From the NCBI RefSeq assembly GCF_018122735.1, contig NZ_JAGRRD010000001.1, positions 1,963,125 through 2,027,124 on the forward strand: a stretch of 64,000 nucleotides of DNA. The letters run 5' to 3'. The position numbers were made by a program, and so were the translations under genes. Under the pieces are notes generated by a model, which did not search any database, had not been told where the DNA came from, and worked only from the letters and a program-made list of their open reading frames with translations. This DNA comes from Azoarcus sp. L1K30 (GTDB lineage: Bacteria; Pseudomonadota; Gammaproteobacteria; Burkholderiales; Rhodocyclaceae). Position 1 is the first letter of the stretch, and every line of letters starts with the position of its first letter. This document shows, one piece after another, positions 8,651-18,800 of this stretch.

Positions 8651-9391
8651 TCATGGCTCCGGCTCACGCCAGATCAGGGAAGCAAAGCGTCCGGTCACAC
8701 CGTCCCGCCGATAGGAAAAGAAGCGCGCTTGCTCATGCCAGGTGCACAGGCCTCCGCCATAGACACGTACCACCCCGGCATGCACCAGTCTTCGCCTTGC
8801 CAGCATGTAGATGTCCGCCAGCCACTTGCCGGGCTGCCGTTGGGTCACGAAGGCGTCGGCGGCCCCAGGGTCTTTCGACAGGAATGCATCCCTGACATCG
8901 CTGCCCACTTCGAAGGCATCGGGGCCGATGGCGGGGCCCAACCAGGCCAGAATGCGCTCGGGGCGGACGCCCATTGCGCCGACAGCCGCCTCGAGCACAC
9001 CCGCCGCCAGGCCGCGCCAGCCCGCATGGGCAGCCGCCACGACGGCGCCCGTGTCATCGCAGAACAGCACCGGAAGGCAGTCGGCCGTCATCATTGCGCA
9101 CACGGTCTGCGCCTGCCGGGTCATCGAAGCATCCCCGCGAGCGAGCACAGGCACAAGGTCGAGATCGACCACCTGATTGCCATGAACCTGCTGCAGCCAT
9201 ACGGGATCGGCCGGCAGAAACCTGCGCAGACGCGCCCGGTTCTCCACAACCGCCCGCGGCATATCGCCCACATGGTCGCCCAGATTGAGACTGTCGAACG
9301 GCGCCACGCTGACGCCCCCCGCACGGGTCGTCACCAGCGCACGGATATTGGACGGTGCCGGCCAGTCGGGCACGATGAATGAACGGTTCAC
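8651..9391 (-). CDS. pgeF: Peptidoglycan editing factor PgeF (YfiH/DUF152, polyphenol oxidase family)
   Basis: A 246-residue protein of the YfiH/laccase-domain family. Family metal-site residues are visible in ADCLP and AAHAGWRG. The family clears misincorporated amino acids from peptidoglycan precursors and shows purine-nucleoside phosphorolysis or laccase-like activity in some members. I chose the GTG start at 9391 because the protein then begins like E. coli YfiH (xxxxIVPDWPAP); it overlaps the rluD stop by 4 nt (GTGA), which implies translational coupling. An upstream ATG at 9457 would add 22 residues encoded within rluD. Confidence 0.9.
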   Translation of the reverse strand: MNRSFIVPDWPAPSNIRALVTTRAGGVSVAPFDSLNLGDHVGDMPRAVVENRARLRRFLPADPVWLQQVHGNQVVDLDLVPVLARGDASMTRQAQTVCAMMTADCLPVLFCDDTGAVVAAAHAGWRGLAAGVLEAAVGAMGVRPERILAWLGPAIGPDAFEVGSDVRDAFLSKDPGAADAFVTQRQPGKWLADIYMLARRRLVHAGVVRVYGGGLCTWHEQARFFSYRRDGVTGRFASLIWREPEP

Positions 9392-10350
9392 GGTAAGTGG
9401 TGCCCCCCCAACTGTTCCACCAATGACAGGATGTCTTCCGCGATGGGTGCAAACCACTCCAGTTCGAGCCCGGAGGACGGATGCACCAGACCAAGACGAA
9501 AAGCGTGCAGCGCCTGGCGCGAAAATGCATCCACAATCGGGTCGCCGGCACGCTTGAGCCCGTACACCGGGTCACCGACGAGCGGATGGCCAATATGAGC
9601 CATATGCACGCGGATCTGGTGCGTGCGCCCGGTCTCGAGCCGGCACTCGAGCAGACTCGTTTTCGCCAGCCGCTCGCGCACGACATAGCGCGTCAAGGCC
9701 GGACGCCCGTTGCCGACAACCGCCATTTTCGTGCGCTGGCTCGGATGCCTGCCAATCGGTGCATCGACTTCGCCCGCTGCGGCAACCACGCCGTGCACCA
9801 GCGCGAGATAGTGGCGCTTCACCGTCCGCGCCTGCAACTGGCGGATCAGGTCGGTCTGTGCCGCCAGCGTCTTGGCCACCACCAGCAGACCACTGGTATC
9901 CTTGTCCAGCCGATGCACGATGCCCGCGCGCGGCACACCCTCCAGCGCGGGCGCATGATGCAACAGGGCGTTGAGCAAGGTGCCGCTCCAGTTTCCACTC
10001 CCCGGGTGCACCACCAGCCCCGCGGGCTTGTTGACGACGAGCACATCCGCGTCCTCGAACACGATGTTCAGCGGAATGTCCTCGGCCTGCTCCGCGTGTG
10101 TCTGCGGCTCGGGCGCCGCGCTGACCAACAGCCGCTCTCCGCCCCAGATCCTGTGCTTTGCATCCGGTGTTCCGCCATCCACCAGGATGCGCCCCTCGCG
10201 CAACCATGCCTGCAGGCGACTGCGCGAGTGTTCGGGAAACAGCCGCGCCAGCGCCTGGTCTATTCTCAATCCGGCGAAATCGCGCGGAATCATCAATTCG
10301 GCGGGCGAGTCATCCGCGTCCGCTGGGCTATAATCGGTCAGTTCATTCAC
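9388..10350 (-). CDS. rluD: 23S rRNA pseudouridine synthase RluD
   Basis: About 320 residues. An S4 RNA-binding domain comes first (RIDQALARLFPEHSRSRLQ), then the RluA-type catalytic domain with Asp in HRLDKDTSGL. It makes pseudouridines in helix 69 of 23S rRNA. The long frame begins further upstream, but that part is antisense to the bamD signal peptide. I chose the GTG at 10350 (VNELTDYS); an ATG at 10293 (MIPRDFAG) is the alternative. No clear Shine-Dalgarno supports either. It is coupled to pgeF and divergent from bamD, the conserved betaproteobacterial arrangement. Confidence 0.9.
   Translation of the reverse strand: MNELTDYSPADADDSPAELMIPRDFAGLRIDQALARLFPEHSRSRLQAWLREGRILVDGGTPDAKHRIWGGERLLVSAAPEPQTHAEQAEDIPLNIVFEDADVLVVNKPAGLVVHPGSGNWSGTLLNALLHHAPALEGVPRAGIVHRLDKDTSGLLVVAKTLAAQTDLIRQLQARTVKRHYLALVHGVVAAAGEVDAPIGRHPSQRTKMAVVGNGRPALTRYVVRERLAKTSLLECRLETGRTHQIRVHMAHIGHPLVGDPVYGLKRAGDPIVDAFSRQALHAFRLGLVHPSSGLELEWFAPIAEDILSLVEQLGGHHLP
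10329..10334 (+). promoter_or_regulatory. Candidate -10 element of bamD
   Basis: A perfect TATAAT lies 30 nt upstream of the bamD ATG, within the first codons of divergent rluD. A convincing -35 is not visible. Confidence 0.4.
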
Positions 10351-10363
10351 GCGAGTGTTATCG

Positions 10364-11173
10364 ATGTCCAGGTTCACCTTCGGAAGTTTAGCGGGAAATG
10401 TTGCCCTGATTGGCGCCTTGCTGCTCGGCGGTTGCGGCATGCTGCCGGAACAGATCGACGAGACGGCGGGCTGGAGCGCGCAAAAGCTCTACTCGGAGGC
10501 GAAGTCCTCGATGACCGAGGGCGGCTACGACCAGGCCATCAAGTATTTCGAGAAGCTCGAGGCGCGCTATCCCTATGGTCGCTTCGCGCAGCAGGCGCAG
10601 ATCGAGTCGGCCTATGCGTATTACAAGTCCAACGAACCCGCGCTTGCGCTGGCTGCAGCCGATCGCTTCATCAAGCTGCACCCGAACCACCCCAACGTGG
10701 ATTACGTGTATTACCTGAAAGGCCTGGTGAATTTCAACGAGGATCTCGGCCTTCTCGCCAGCCTGTCGAACCAGGACTTGTCCGAACGCGATCCGCGCGG
10801 CGCAAGAGAGGCTTTCGACACCTTCAATGAGCTCGTCACCCGCTTCCCGGAAAGCCGTTACGCGGAAGACGCCACCCAGCGCATGCAATACCTGGTGAAC
10901 TCGCTCGCCTCCCATGAAGTCCACGTCGCGCGCTATTACTACCGCCGCGGCGCCTACGTGGCCGCGGCCAACCGGGCACAGGCAGCGATCACGACCTACC
11001 CGCGGGCACCGGCCATCGAAGAGGCCCTGTTCCTGCTGGTCAAGAGCTACGACGCAATGGGCATGAACGACCTGCGCGACGACGCAGACCGCGTCATGCG
11101 CAAGAACTTTCCCAACAGTGTCTATTACTCCGGCGGCCCGGCGGATAACAGGCCCTGGTGGCAACTCTGGTAA
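10364..11173 (+). CDS. bamD: Outer membrane protein assembly factor BamD (ComL)
   Basis: A 269-residue lipoprotein. The signal peptide ends in a lipobox (LLGGC), with the lipidated Cys at residue 24. About five TPR units follow, including YDQAIKYFEKLEARYPYGRFA and the FDTFNELVTRFPESRYA repeat. BamD is the essential lipoprotein partner of BamA in beta-barrel insertion. The ATG at 10364 gives the correct signal peptide; a GTG nine bases upstream is in frame. It is a single gene ended by a strong terminator. Confidence 0.96.
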   Translation: MSRFTFGSLAGNVALIGALLLGGCGMLPEQIDETAGWSAQKLYSEAKSSMTEGGYDQAIKYFEKLEARYPYGRFAQQAQIESAYAYYKSNEPALALAAADRFIKLHPNHPNVDYVYYLKGLVNFNEDLGLLASLSNQDLSERDPRGAREAFDTFNELVTRFPESRYAEDATQRMQYLVNSLASHEVHVARYYYRRGAYVAAANRAQAAITTYPRAPAIEEALFLLVKSYDAMGMNDLRDDADRVMRKNFPNSVYYSGGPADNRPWWQLW

Positions 11174-11194
11174 TAGCCTGGCCTGCATGCAAGA

Positions 11195-11222
11195 AGGGCG
11201 TTCCGGTGGAACGCCCTTTTTT
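11195..11222 (+). terminator. Rho-independent terminator of bamD
   Basis: AGGGCGTTCC (11195-11204) pairs perfectly with GGAACGCCCT (11208-11217) around a 3-nt loop, followed by TTTTT. It starts 22 nt after the bamD stop. Confidence 0.93.
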
Positions 11223-11260
11223 GTTCTGGCCGCATTCAAAGACGAAGCGGACCCGCCACA

Positions 11261-12418
11261 TCAGGTCGACGCGGGATACGTCCCCGGAATCAGCACCTCG
11301 CGCCCGACCCGGCGGATATCCGTGTGGCCGCAAAACGCCATGGTGATATCCATCTCGTTGGCGATGAGCTGCAGGCACTTGCTCACGCCGGCCTCGCCCA
11401 TTGCGCCAAGACCGTACAGGAACGGGCGGCCGATCAGGGTTCCCTTCGCCCCCAGCGCGACCGCCTTGAACACGTCCTGGCCACTGCGAATGCCGCCGTC
11501 CATCCACACCTCGATCCGGTCGCCCACCGCGCCGACGATGCCCGGCAGGGCGTGAATCGACGATGGCGCACCATCGAGCTGACGGCCGCCGTGATTGGAC
11601 ACGATCAGTGCATCGGCGCCGCTGTCGGCTGCCAGACGGGCGTCTTCCTCATCCATGATGCCCTTCAGGATCAGCTTGCCGCCCCATTGCTTCTTGACCC
11701 ACTCGACGTCAGCCCAGCTCAGCGCCGGATCGAACTGTTCTGCGGTCCAGCTCGACAACGAGGACATGTCGCCCACGCCCTTGGCGTGACCGACGATGTT
11801 GCCGAAACTGCGACGGCTGGTTCCCAGCATGCCAAGGCACCAGCGTGGCTTGGTGGCCAGGTTGATCATGTTGGCAAGCGTCGGCCGCGGCGGAGCCGAC
11901 AGACCGTTCTTGATGTCCTTGTGACGCTGGCCGAGGATCTGCAGGTCCAGCGTCAGCATCAGGGCAGAACACCGGGCTGCGCGCGCACGCTCGATGAGGC
12001 GGACGATGAAGTCGCGGTCGCGCATCATGTATACCTGAAACCAGAAGGGTGCGGTCGTGTGCGCGGCGACATCCTCGATCGAACAAATGCTCATTGTAGA
12101 CAGCGTAAAGGGCACGCCGAATTTCTCTGCCGCGCGCGCGGCCAGAATCTCACCGTCGGCATGCTGCATGCCGGCCAGCCCGGTCGGCGCAATGGCCACC
12201 GGCATGGCGACTTCCTGCCCCACCATCGTGGTGCGCAGATTGCGGCCTTCCATATTGACCGCCACACGCTGGCGCAACTTGATCGGCAGAAAGTCGGATG
12301 CATTGGCGCGATAGGTGCTCTCGGTCCACGAACCGGAGTCGGCGTAATCGTAGAACATGCGCGGCACGCGCTTTTCGGCAAGGCGCCGCAGGTCTTCGAT
12401 GCAGGTAATGACGGGCAT
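11261..12418 (-). CDS. lldD: FMN-dependent alpha-hydroxy-acid dehydrogenase (L-lactate dehydrogenase-like)
   Basis: A 385-residue TIM-barrel flavoprotein of the glycolate oxidase/L-lactate dehydrogenase/mandelate dehydrogenase family. The active-site His lies in SNHGGRQLDG (residues about 271-280). The FMN phosphate-binding segments DGGIRSGQD and GR follow, and the N-terminal FYDYADSGSW is typical. It would oxidise an L-2-hydroxyacid, most likely L-lactate, to the keto acid and feed quinone. The start has GGAGA upstream. It lies directly downstream of a LysR gene on the same strand. The symbol reflects the family; mandelate or another hydroxyacid is possible. Confidence 0.85.
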   Translation of the reverse strand: MPVITCIEDLRRLAEKRVPRMFYDYADSGSWTESTYRANASDFLPIKLRQRVAVNMEGRNLRTTMVGQEVAMPVAIAPTGLAGMQHADGEILAARAAEKFGVPFTLSTMSICSIEDVAAHTTAPFWFQVYMMRDRDFIVRLIERARAARCSALMLTLDLQILGQRHKDIKNGLSAPPRPTLANMINLATKPRWCLGMLGTSRRSFGNIVGHAKGVGDMSSLSSWTAEQFDPALSWADVEWVKKQWGGKLILKGIMDEEDARLAADSGADALIVSNHGGRQLDGAPSSIHALPGIVGAVGDRIEVWMDGGIRSGQDVFKAVALGAKGTLIGRPFLYGLGAMGEAGVSKCLQLIANEMDITMAFCGHTDIRRVGREVLIPGTYPAST

Positions 12419-12513
12419 GCGGGGTCTCCAGCGATTCTTTTCGGGGTGATCCGGACTGATCTGCTCAAGGCATCATCGTCGCGCAGAATCGCCCTCCCCG
12501 GCCGGAAGGATTT

Positions 12514-13434
12514 TCAGCTGCGACGGGAAATAAGTTCCGCCCCTTCGTCTGCAGCTGCCGCGCACACGCCCCGCAACCAGTCAGCGAAGACCGCTGCCGG
12601 CCCCTGCGGCGAGGCCGTCGCGATGTAATACTGCGAGCGCGCCTCGACCGCAATACCGAACAGTGGCACCAAGGCGCCCGCGCGCAGCCATTGGCGCGCC
12701 AGCGACGGCCGTCCCGGCACCACGCCCTGCCCGCTCGCCGCCGCCTCGAGCAGCAGCCCGAGATCGATCAGACGAGGACCACTCGCCGGCTCTTCACGAC
12801 AGCCCAGTCCGGCCGCCTCGAACAATGGCGCCCAAGGCTCGAGCGGACTGCGCAACAGGGGCATGCGGCCGAGATCGGTCGCACTGCGCAATGTGCCGAT
12901 TGAGCCGAGCAAGCCGGGTGACGCCATTGGCACGACCCTGTCCTGCATCAGCACGTCGCCACCATGTGCCGCGAAGTCGCCATGGCGTACCTCGATCTGC
13001 GCATCTTCTGCCCCTTGGTCCAGATAGGGCACGCTGAGCACGATCTCGAGTTCGACCTGCGGCTGCGCACGGGTAAAGGATTCGAGCGCAGGCACGAGAA
13101 TCTGACGCGCGAACGTGGGCGGAGCACACACCCGCAAGCGTTCGATGCGTTGCGAGGCGCGCCGATGCAGCGGTACGGCGGCCAGCAGACCCAATGCCAC
13201 ACGCACCTGCTCCAGGTATTCCTTGCCGAGCACGCTCAACCCCAAGGCCTTTCCACCGCGCACCAGCAGGTTCGCGCCCAGCAGCTCCTCTACGGTGGAC
13301 ACCCGCTTGCTGACCGCGCTCGCGGTCACGTTGAGTTCATCGGCCGCACGTTCAAAGCTGCCCAGACGCGCCGCTGCCTCGAAGGCACGCAGTCCGTCGA
13401 TGGAAGGGAAGCGGACGTCGGCAATCGGAGACAT
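12514..13434 (-). CDS. LysR-family transcriptional regulator (GcvA-like)
   Basis: 306 residues from the ATG at 13434. The winged helix-turn-helix lies at residues about 10-67 (LRAFEAAARLGSFERAADEL, then TASAVSKRVSTVEELLG). A periplasmic-binding-like effector domain follows. The opening FPSIDGLRAFEAAARLGSF is characteristic of the GcvA subgroup. It sits upstream of the hydroxyacid dehydrogenase gene in the same orientation (95-nt gap) and downstream of glcB, so control of hydroxyacid or glyoxylate metabolism is plausible but unproven. The Shine-Dalgarno is weak. Confidence 0.88.
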   Translation of the reverse strand: MSPIADVRFPSIDGLRAFEAAARLGSFERAADELNVTASAVSKRVSTVEELLGANLLVRGGKALGLSVLGKEYLEQVRVALGLLAAVPLHRRASQRIERLRVCAPPTFARQILVPALESFTRAQPQVELEIVLSVPYLDQGAEDAQIEVRHGDFAAHGGDVLMQDRVVPMASPGLLGSIGTLRSATDLGRMPLLRSPLEPWAPLFEAAGLGCREEPASGPRLIDLGLLLEAAASGQGVVPGRPSLARQWLRAGALVPLFGIAVEARSQYYIATASPQGPAAVFADWLRGVCAAAADEGAELISRRS

Positions 13435-13516
13435 GTTCTGGCAAATCCGGCTTTCTGGCGTGACCTCAAGGCTATCACGCCCGGCGCGCATACCGCACGG
13501 AGCCGGCCTTGGGCAC

Positions 13517-13543
13517 AAAAAAGCCGGCCACGGGGGGCCGGCT
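13517..13543 (-). terminator. Rho-independent terminator of glcB
   Basis: On the minus strand, AGCCGGCC pairs with GGCCGGCT (13536-13543 with 13522-13529) and is followed by six U. It starts 26 nt after the glcB stop and isolates glcB from the LysR gene. Confidence 0.9.
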
Positions 13544-13568
13544 CGGTGCGAACCAATGACAATGCCGC

Positions 13569-15746
13569 TTACTGTTTGGCCTTGAACACCTGACGATAGT
13601 GGTGCAGCAGCGGCTCAGTGTAACCGCTGGGCTGCACACAGCCTTCGAAAATCAAGTCACGGGCAGCGCGGAACGCCGTCGACGAAGCAAAATCGGGCGC
13701 CATCGGGCGATAGGCCGGATCACCCGTGTTCTGACCATCCACCACCGCAGCCATGCGGCGCAGCGTTTCCTCGACTTCGGCCGGCTGAACCACGCCGTGG
13801 CGCAGCCAGTTGGCGATGTGCTGGCTGGAAATGCGCAGCGTTGCGCGGTCTTCCATCAGGCCGACGTTGTTGATGTCGGGCACCTTGGAGCACCCCACGC
13901 CCTGTTCGACCCAGCGCACGACATAACCGAGGATGCCCTGGCAGTTGTTGTCGAGTTCCTGCTGGCGCTCCTCGGCGCTCCACTTGGCCTCGGCCACGAC
14001 CGGTACCGTCAGCAGGCCATTGAGCAGGTCGTCGTACTCGGCATTGAGGTCGATCCTTTCGAGTTCCTGCTGCACCGACTGAACGTTGACCTGATGGTAG
14101 TGCAGCGCATGCAGCACCGCGGCCGTCGGCGACGGCACCCAGGCGGTGTTGGCACCGGCCTTCGGATGCCCGATCTTCTGTTCCAGCATCGCCGCCATCA
14201 GGTCGGGCATGGCCCACATGCCCTTGCCGATCTGCGCCTTGCCGCGCAGGCCGCACGCCAGACCGACCAGCACGTTGCTGCGCTCGTAAGCCTGGATCCA
14301 GGCCGAGGACTTCATGTCGCCCTTACGCATCATCGGGCCCGCTTCCATTGCGGTGTGCATCTCGTCACCGGTACGGTCGAGAAAGCCGGTATTGATGAAG
14401 GCGACGCGGTGGCTGGCGGCCGCAATGCAGGCCTTGAGGTTGATACTGGTGCGGCGCTCCTCGTCCATAATGCCCATTTTCATGGTGTATCGTGGCAGGC
14501 CAAGCAGGTCCTCGACGCGACCGAACAGCTCGTCGGCGAAAGCGACTTCGGCGGGCCCGTGCATCTTGGGTTTGACGATGTACATGCTACCGGCGCGCGA
14601 GTTGCCCTTGCGCTGGCGGTCATGCAGCGAGATCAGGGTCGTGACGACGCCATCGAGAATGCCTTCCGGAATCTCGTTGCCATCGCCGTCGAGGATGGCC
14701 GGATTGGTCATCAGGTGACCGACATTGCGGATGAAGAGCAGCGCACGACCATGCAGACGCAGCGCGCCGCCATCGGCCGCGGTGTATTCACGGTCGGCAT
14801 TGAGGCGGCGAACGATGGTCTTGTCGCCCTTGGGCACTTCTTCGGTCAGCGTGCCCTGCATCAGGCCCAGCCAGTTGCGGTACACCACGACCTTGTCTTC
14901 GGCATCGACGGCAGCGATCGAGTCTTCGCAGTCCATGATCGTCGACAGCGCGGCTTCCATCAGCAGGTCGTTGATGCCCGCAGCGTCGGTCTTGCCGATC
15001 ATGCCGCTGCGATCGATCTGGACTTCGATATGCAGTCCGTTGTTCTTGAGCAGAACCGCCTTGGGCGCAGCCGCGTCGCCCTGGAAACCGGCGAACTTTT
15101 CCGGCTGCTGCAGGCCGACCGTGCTGCCATTGGCGAGCTTGACGGCCAGCTTGCCATCGACCACCGCATAGCCTGCCGCGTCGGCATGCGAAGCACCTGC
15201 CAGCGCAGCCGCCTGATCGAGCACCTGACGGGCAAAGGCGATGACTTTCGCACCACGCACCGGGTTGTAGGCCTTGGTGATTTCCGCGCCGCCGGTCTGC
15301 GCAATGGCGTCGGTGCCATACAGCGCATCATAAAGCGATCCCCAGCGCGCATTGGCCGCGTTGAGGGCGTAACGCGCATTCATCACCGGCACCACGAGTT
15401 GCGGGCCGGCCTGGGAGGTGATTTCGCTGTCGACGTTCGTCGTGTCGACGTTCACCGCACCCGGCGGCGGCAGCAGATAGCCGATGGAGGCCAGGAAAGC
15501 ACGATAGCCGCCCATGTCTGTAATCGGGCCCGGATGGTCGCGATGCCAGTTGTCCAGTTCGGTCTGAAGACGGTCGCGTTCGGCAAGCAGCGCGCGATTC
15601 TTGGGCGCAAGATCATGCACCAGCGCCTCGAAGCCGGCCCAGAATGCGCCGACATCGACACCTGTGCCAGGAAGTGCTTCGGTTTCGATGAATGTCTTGA
15701 GGTTGGATGCCACCTGCAGGCGCCCGCAGTTCACGCGTTCGGTCAT
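13569..15746 (-). CDS. glcB: Malate synthase G
   Basis: A 725-residue monomeric malate synthase (isoform G), which condenses glyoxylate with acetyl-CoA to malate. The length fits isoform G rather than the roughly 530-residue isoform A. Recognisable family blocks include [21 protein letters not shown] near the N-terminus, the barrel segment [15 protein letters not shown], and [13 protein letters not shown]. The ATG at 15746 was chosen by homology ([13 protein letters not shown]); the upstream frame is unrelated. Isocitrate lyase is not in the window. Glyoxylate-shunt activity fits growth on acetate, fatty acids or stored PHA. Confidence 0.96.
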   Translation of the reverse strand: MTERVNCGRLQVASNLKTFIETEALPGTGVDVGAFWAGFEALVHDLAPKNRALLAERDRLQTELDNWHRDHPGPITDMGGYRAFLASIGYLLPPPGAVNVDTTNVDSEITSQAGPQLVVPVMNARYALNAANARWGSLYDALYGTDAIAQTGGAEITKAYNPVRGAKVIAFARQVLDQAAALAGASHADAAGYAVVDGKLAVKLANGSTVGLQQPEKFAGFQGDAAAPKAVLLKNNGLHIEVQIDRSGMIGKTDAAGINDLLMEAALSTIMDCEDSIAAVDAEDKVVVYRNWLGLMQGTLTEEVPKGDKTIVRRLNADREYTAADGGALRLHGRALLFIRNVGHLMTNPAILDGDGNEIPEGILDGVVTTLISLHDRQRKGNSRAGSMYIVKPKMHGPAEVAFADELFGRVEDLLGLPRYTMKMGIMDEERRTSINLKACIAAASHRVAFINTGFLDRTGDEMHTAMEAGPMMRKGDMKSSAWIQAYERSNVLVGLACGLRGKAQIGKGMWAMPDLMAAMLEQKIGHPKAGANTAWVPSPTAAVLHALHYHQVNVQSVQQELERIDLNAEYDDLLNGLLTVPVVAEAKWSAEERQQELDNNCQGILGYVVRWVEQGVGCSKVPDINNVGLMEDRATLRISSQHIANWLRHGVVQPAEVEETLRRMAAVVDGQNTGDPAYRPMAPDFASSTAFRAARDLIFEGCVQPSGYTEPLLHHYRQVFKAKQ

Positions 15747-15890
15747 GTCACTCGGTCTCTCGTTGTCGTTGATCAACAGGCTTGCTGCAGCGCATAGGCA
15801 CCGGCTCACCCGCGGCACACGGAGCGGTGATCCCGATTCCGTTGCCACGCCAACCCGGAAGGATAAACGCTCACCGCGCTCGACGGTAGA

Positions 15891-18800
15891 TCAAGGTGCC
15901 TTCACCACCGAAATCGCCTGCAGCGCCGCACGACCGCGCGGGGTCTCGCACAGCTTCGAAACCGTCGGCCCCGCGACGAAATCCAGCCCCAGCGCATGCA
16001 CCAGGCTTCGCTCCTGCTGCTTGATGCGGCGCAGGTTTGCGAGTTTGACCGGGCCGAAACCGCGAATGCCCTCGGCCAGCCCTGCCAGTTCGACCGCCTT
16101 GCCGAGGTTGGTACTCGAAAGACGAGGCAGCAGCGCGCGAATGGTACGGGCATAGTCTGCCGCAAGCTCGCGCTCCATGCGACGTTCGTCACTGCGGCCG
16201 AAGAGGTCGAGCACCGTGCCGCGCAACACCTTGCCCCGGGCCAGCAGTCTGAGCACGGGCATCAGGCGCGGACCGAAGGTGAGCTTGCGCGGACGTCCGT
16301 CGGGACCGGGGCGCGACAGCAGCGGCGGCGCCATATGGAACTGCAGGCTGAAATCCCCTTCGAACTGGCGTGCCAGTGCGGCATCGAACTGGCCGTCGGT
16401 GAACAGTCGGGCGACTTCGTATTCGTCCTTGACGGCAAGCAGGCGGGCATAGACTCGGGCGACAACCCGGCTCAGATGCAGCGCGCCAGCCTCACCCACC
16501 ACGCCGCGCTCGGCAAGCTCCACCTCTCTCAGCAAAGCCCGGTAGCCATCCGCATAGGCCGCATTCTGGTACGCCGTAAGCCGTTCGACGCCGGCATCGA
16601 TCACGGCACGAAGCGATTCGCCGTGCTCGTCGGCCACGTCGGTGCCGGTTTCCGGCGCACTGCCGACCAGTTCGGCCAGGCCCCGGGGGTCGGTCGCCGC
16701 CAGCCGTCCGAGGCTGAATGCGGTGAGATTCGTCGGCACCGCCACGGCGTTGAGCTCGATGGCACGCGTCAAGGCCTCGAGCGAGACCGGTACCATTCCG
16801 AGCTGCCACGAAAAACCGAGCAACACGATGTTGGCGCCGATGGTGTCGCCGAGCACGCGCAGCGACAGAGCCTGTGCATCGCAGGTGCTGAGCTGCTCTC
16901 CCCCCGCAGCGTAGCGGATCTTCTCCAGCAAGGCATCCACGTGCAGGTCGGCCTCGGGGTCCTGCACGAACCGGGCGGTCTGAATCTCGTGCAGGTTCGC
17001 GACCACCCGGGTGCGACCATGCTTGATGGTCTGCAGCGCGTCGTTGCTCGCCCCGACGACCAGATCGCAGGCGATCACCGCATCGGCCTGCTGGGTATCG
17101 ATGCGGACCTGATTGAGCGCGCCGGGATCGGTCGCGATGCGCACGAAGGACAGCACCTGCCCGCCCTTCTGTGCAAACCCCATGAAATCGAGCACCGAGG
17201 CCGACTTGCCCTCCAGGTGCGCCGCCATGGTGACGAGTGCGCCCACGGTGACCACACCGGTACCGCCGACACCGGTCACCAGCAAATCGTACGGCCCGGT
17301 CCATTCGTGGGTGGCGGGCATCGCCAGCGCGGCCATCCGGGCCTGCAGCCGGGGCTGGTCGAGCGCCGCGCCGACCGCCTTGCGCACCTTGCCGCCCATC
17401 ACCGACACAAAGCTGGGACAGAATCCCTCCACGCAGGAATAGTCCTTGTTACACGAAGACTGGTCGATCATGCGCTTGCGCCCCAGCGGCGTATCCAGCG
17501 GCACGATCGACAGGCAGTTCGACTGCTTGCCGCAATCGCCACACCCCTCGCACACCGCCGCGTTGATGAACAGCCGGCGGTCGGGGTCGGGGTAGGCTCT
17601 CTTCTTGCGGCGGCGGCGCTTCTCCGCCGCGCAGGTCTGATCGTAGATCAGCACGCTGACCCCCTTCACCTCACGCAGCTCGCGCTGCACGGCGTCGAGT
17701 TCGCTGCGATGATGGAAGGTCGTGCCGCGCGGGAACAGCCCCTCGTGACCGTCATACTTCTCGGGCGCGTCACTGACCACCACGACACGCCGCGCGCCCT
17801 CGGCCTCGACCTGGCGCGCAATGCCGTCCACCGTCACCGTACCGTCCACCGGCTGACCACCGGTCATTGCCACCGCGTCGTTGTAGAGAATCTTGTATGT
17901 AACGTTGGTGTGTGCCGCAATCGCCTGGCGGATGGCGAGAAACCCGGAGTGGAAATAGGTCCCGTCGCCCAGGTTCTGGAACACGTGGGGGGTGCGGGTG
18001 AAGCCGGAGTGCGCCACCCAGTCCACGCCCTCTCCACCCATCTGGATCAGGCCTGTCGTCTCCCGGTCGGGCATCCACGAGGCCATGAAATGGCAGCCGA
18101 TACCCGCTTGCGCATGCGAGCCTTCGGGCACCCGGGTCGACGTATTGTGCGGGCAACCGGAACAGAAGTACGGCACACGGCGCACGCCATCGGCCACATT
18201 CGCCAGCAACATCGGCGCGGTGAAATCCTCGACCAGTGCTCGGCGGTCGAGCGCGGGGCGATGACCTGCCAACCAGTCGGCCAGCACCGGCATTACCCGC
18301 GATGGACGCATCTCGCCGAGTGCAGGCAGCAAGGGCGCACCGCACTGCGCCGTCTTGCCGAACACCTGCGGGCGCTGGGCTGGATCGTCGTTGTAGAACA
18401 GATTCTTGATCTGTTGCTCGACGAAGGGCCCCTTCTCCTCGACGACGAGGATTTCCTTCAGCCCGCGGGCAAAGGCGCGCATCCGGCCTTGCTCGAGCGG
18501 AAAGCTCTGTCCCACCTTGTACAGCCGAATGCCATGGGTCTCGAGATCGGTCAGTCCAAGGCCGAGGCGGCGCAAGGCTTCGAGCAGGTCGAGGTGAGCC
18601 TTGCCGCAGGTGACGATGCCGACATCGGCAGCGGTGGCCGGACACAGCAGGCGGTCAATCGAATTGTGGCGGGCAAAGTGGCGCGCCGCGTCGAGCTTGG
18701 CGGCCAGACGCTGCTCGATCACCAGGCTGGGCAGATCCGGCCAGCGGTAATGCAGCCCCCCCGCAGGCGCGGTGTAATCAGTGGGCGCATCGAAGCGGGT

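Noticed and set aside
10351-10440. N-terminal extension of rluD to an ATG at 10440
   Set aside because: These codons are antisense to the bamD signal peptide and have no counterpart in RluD proteins.
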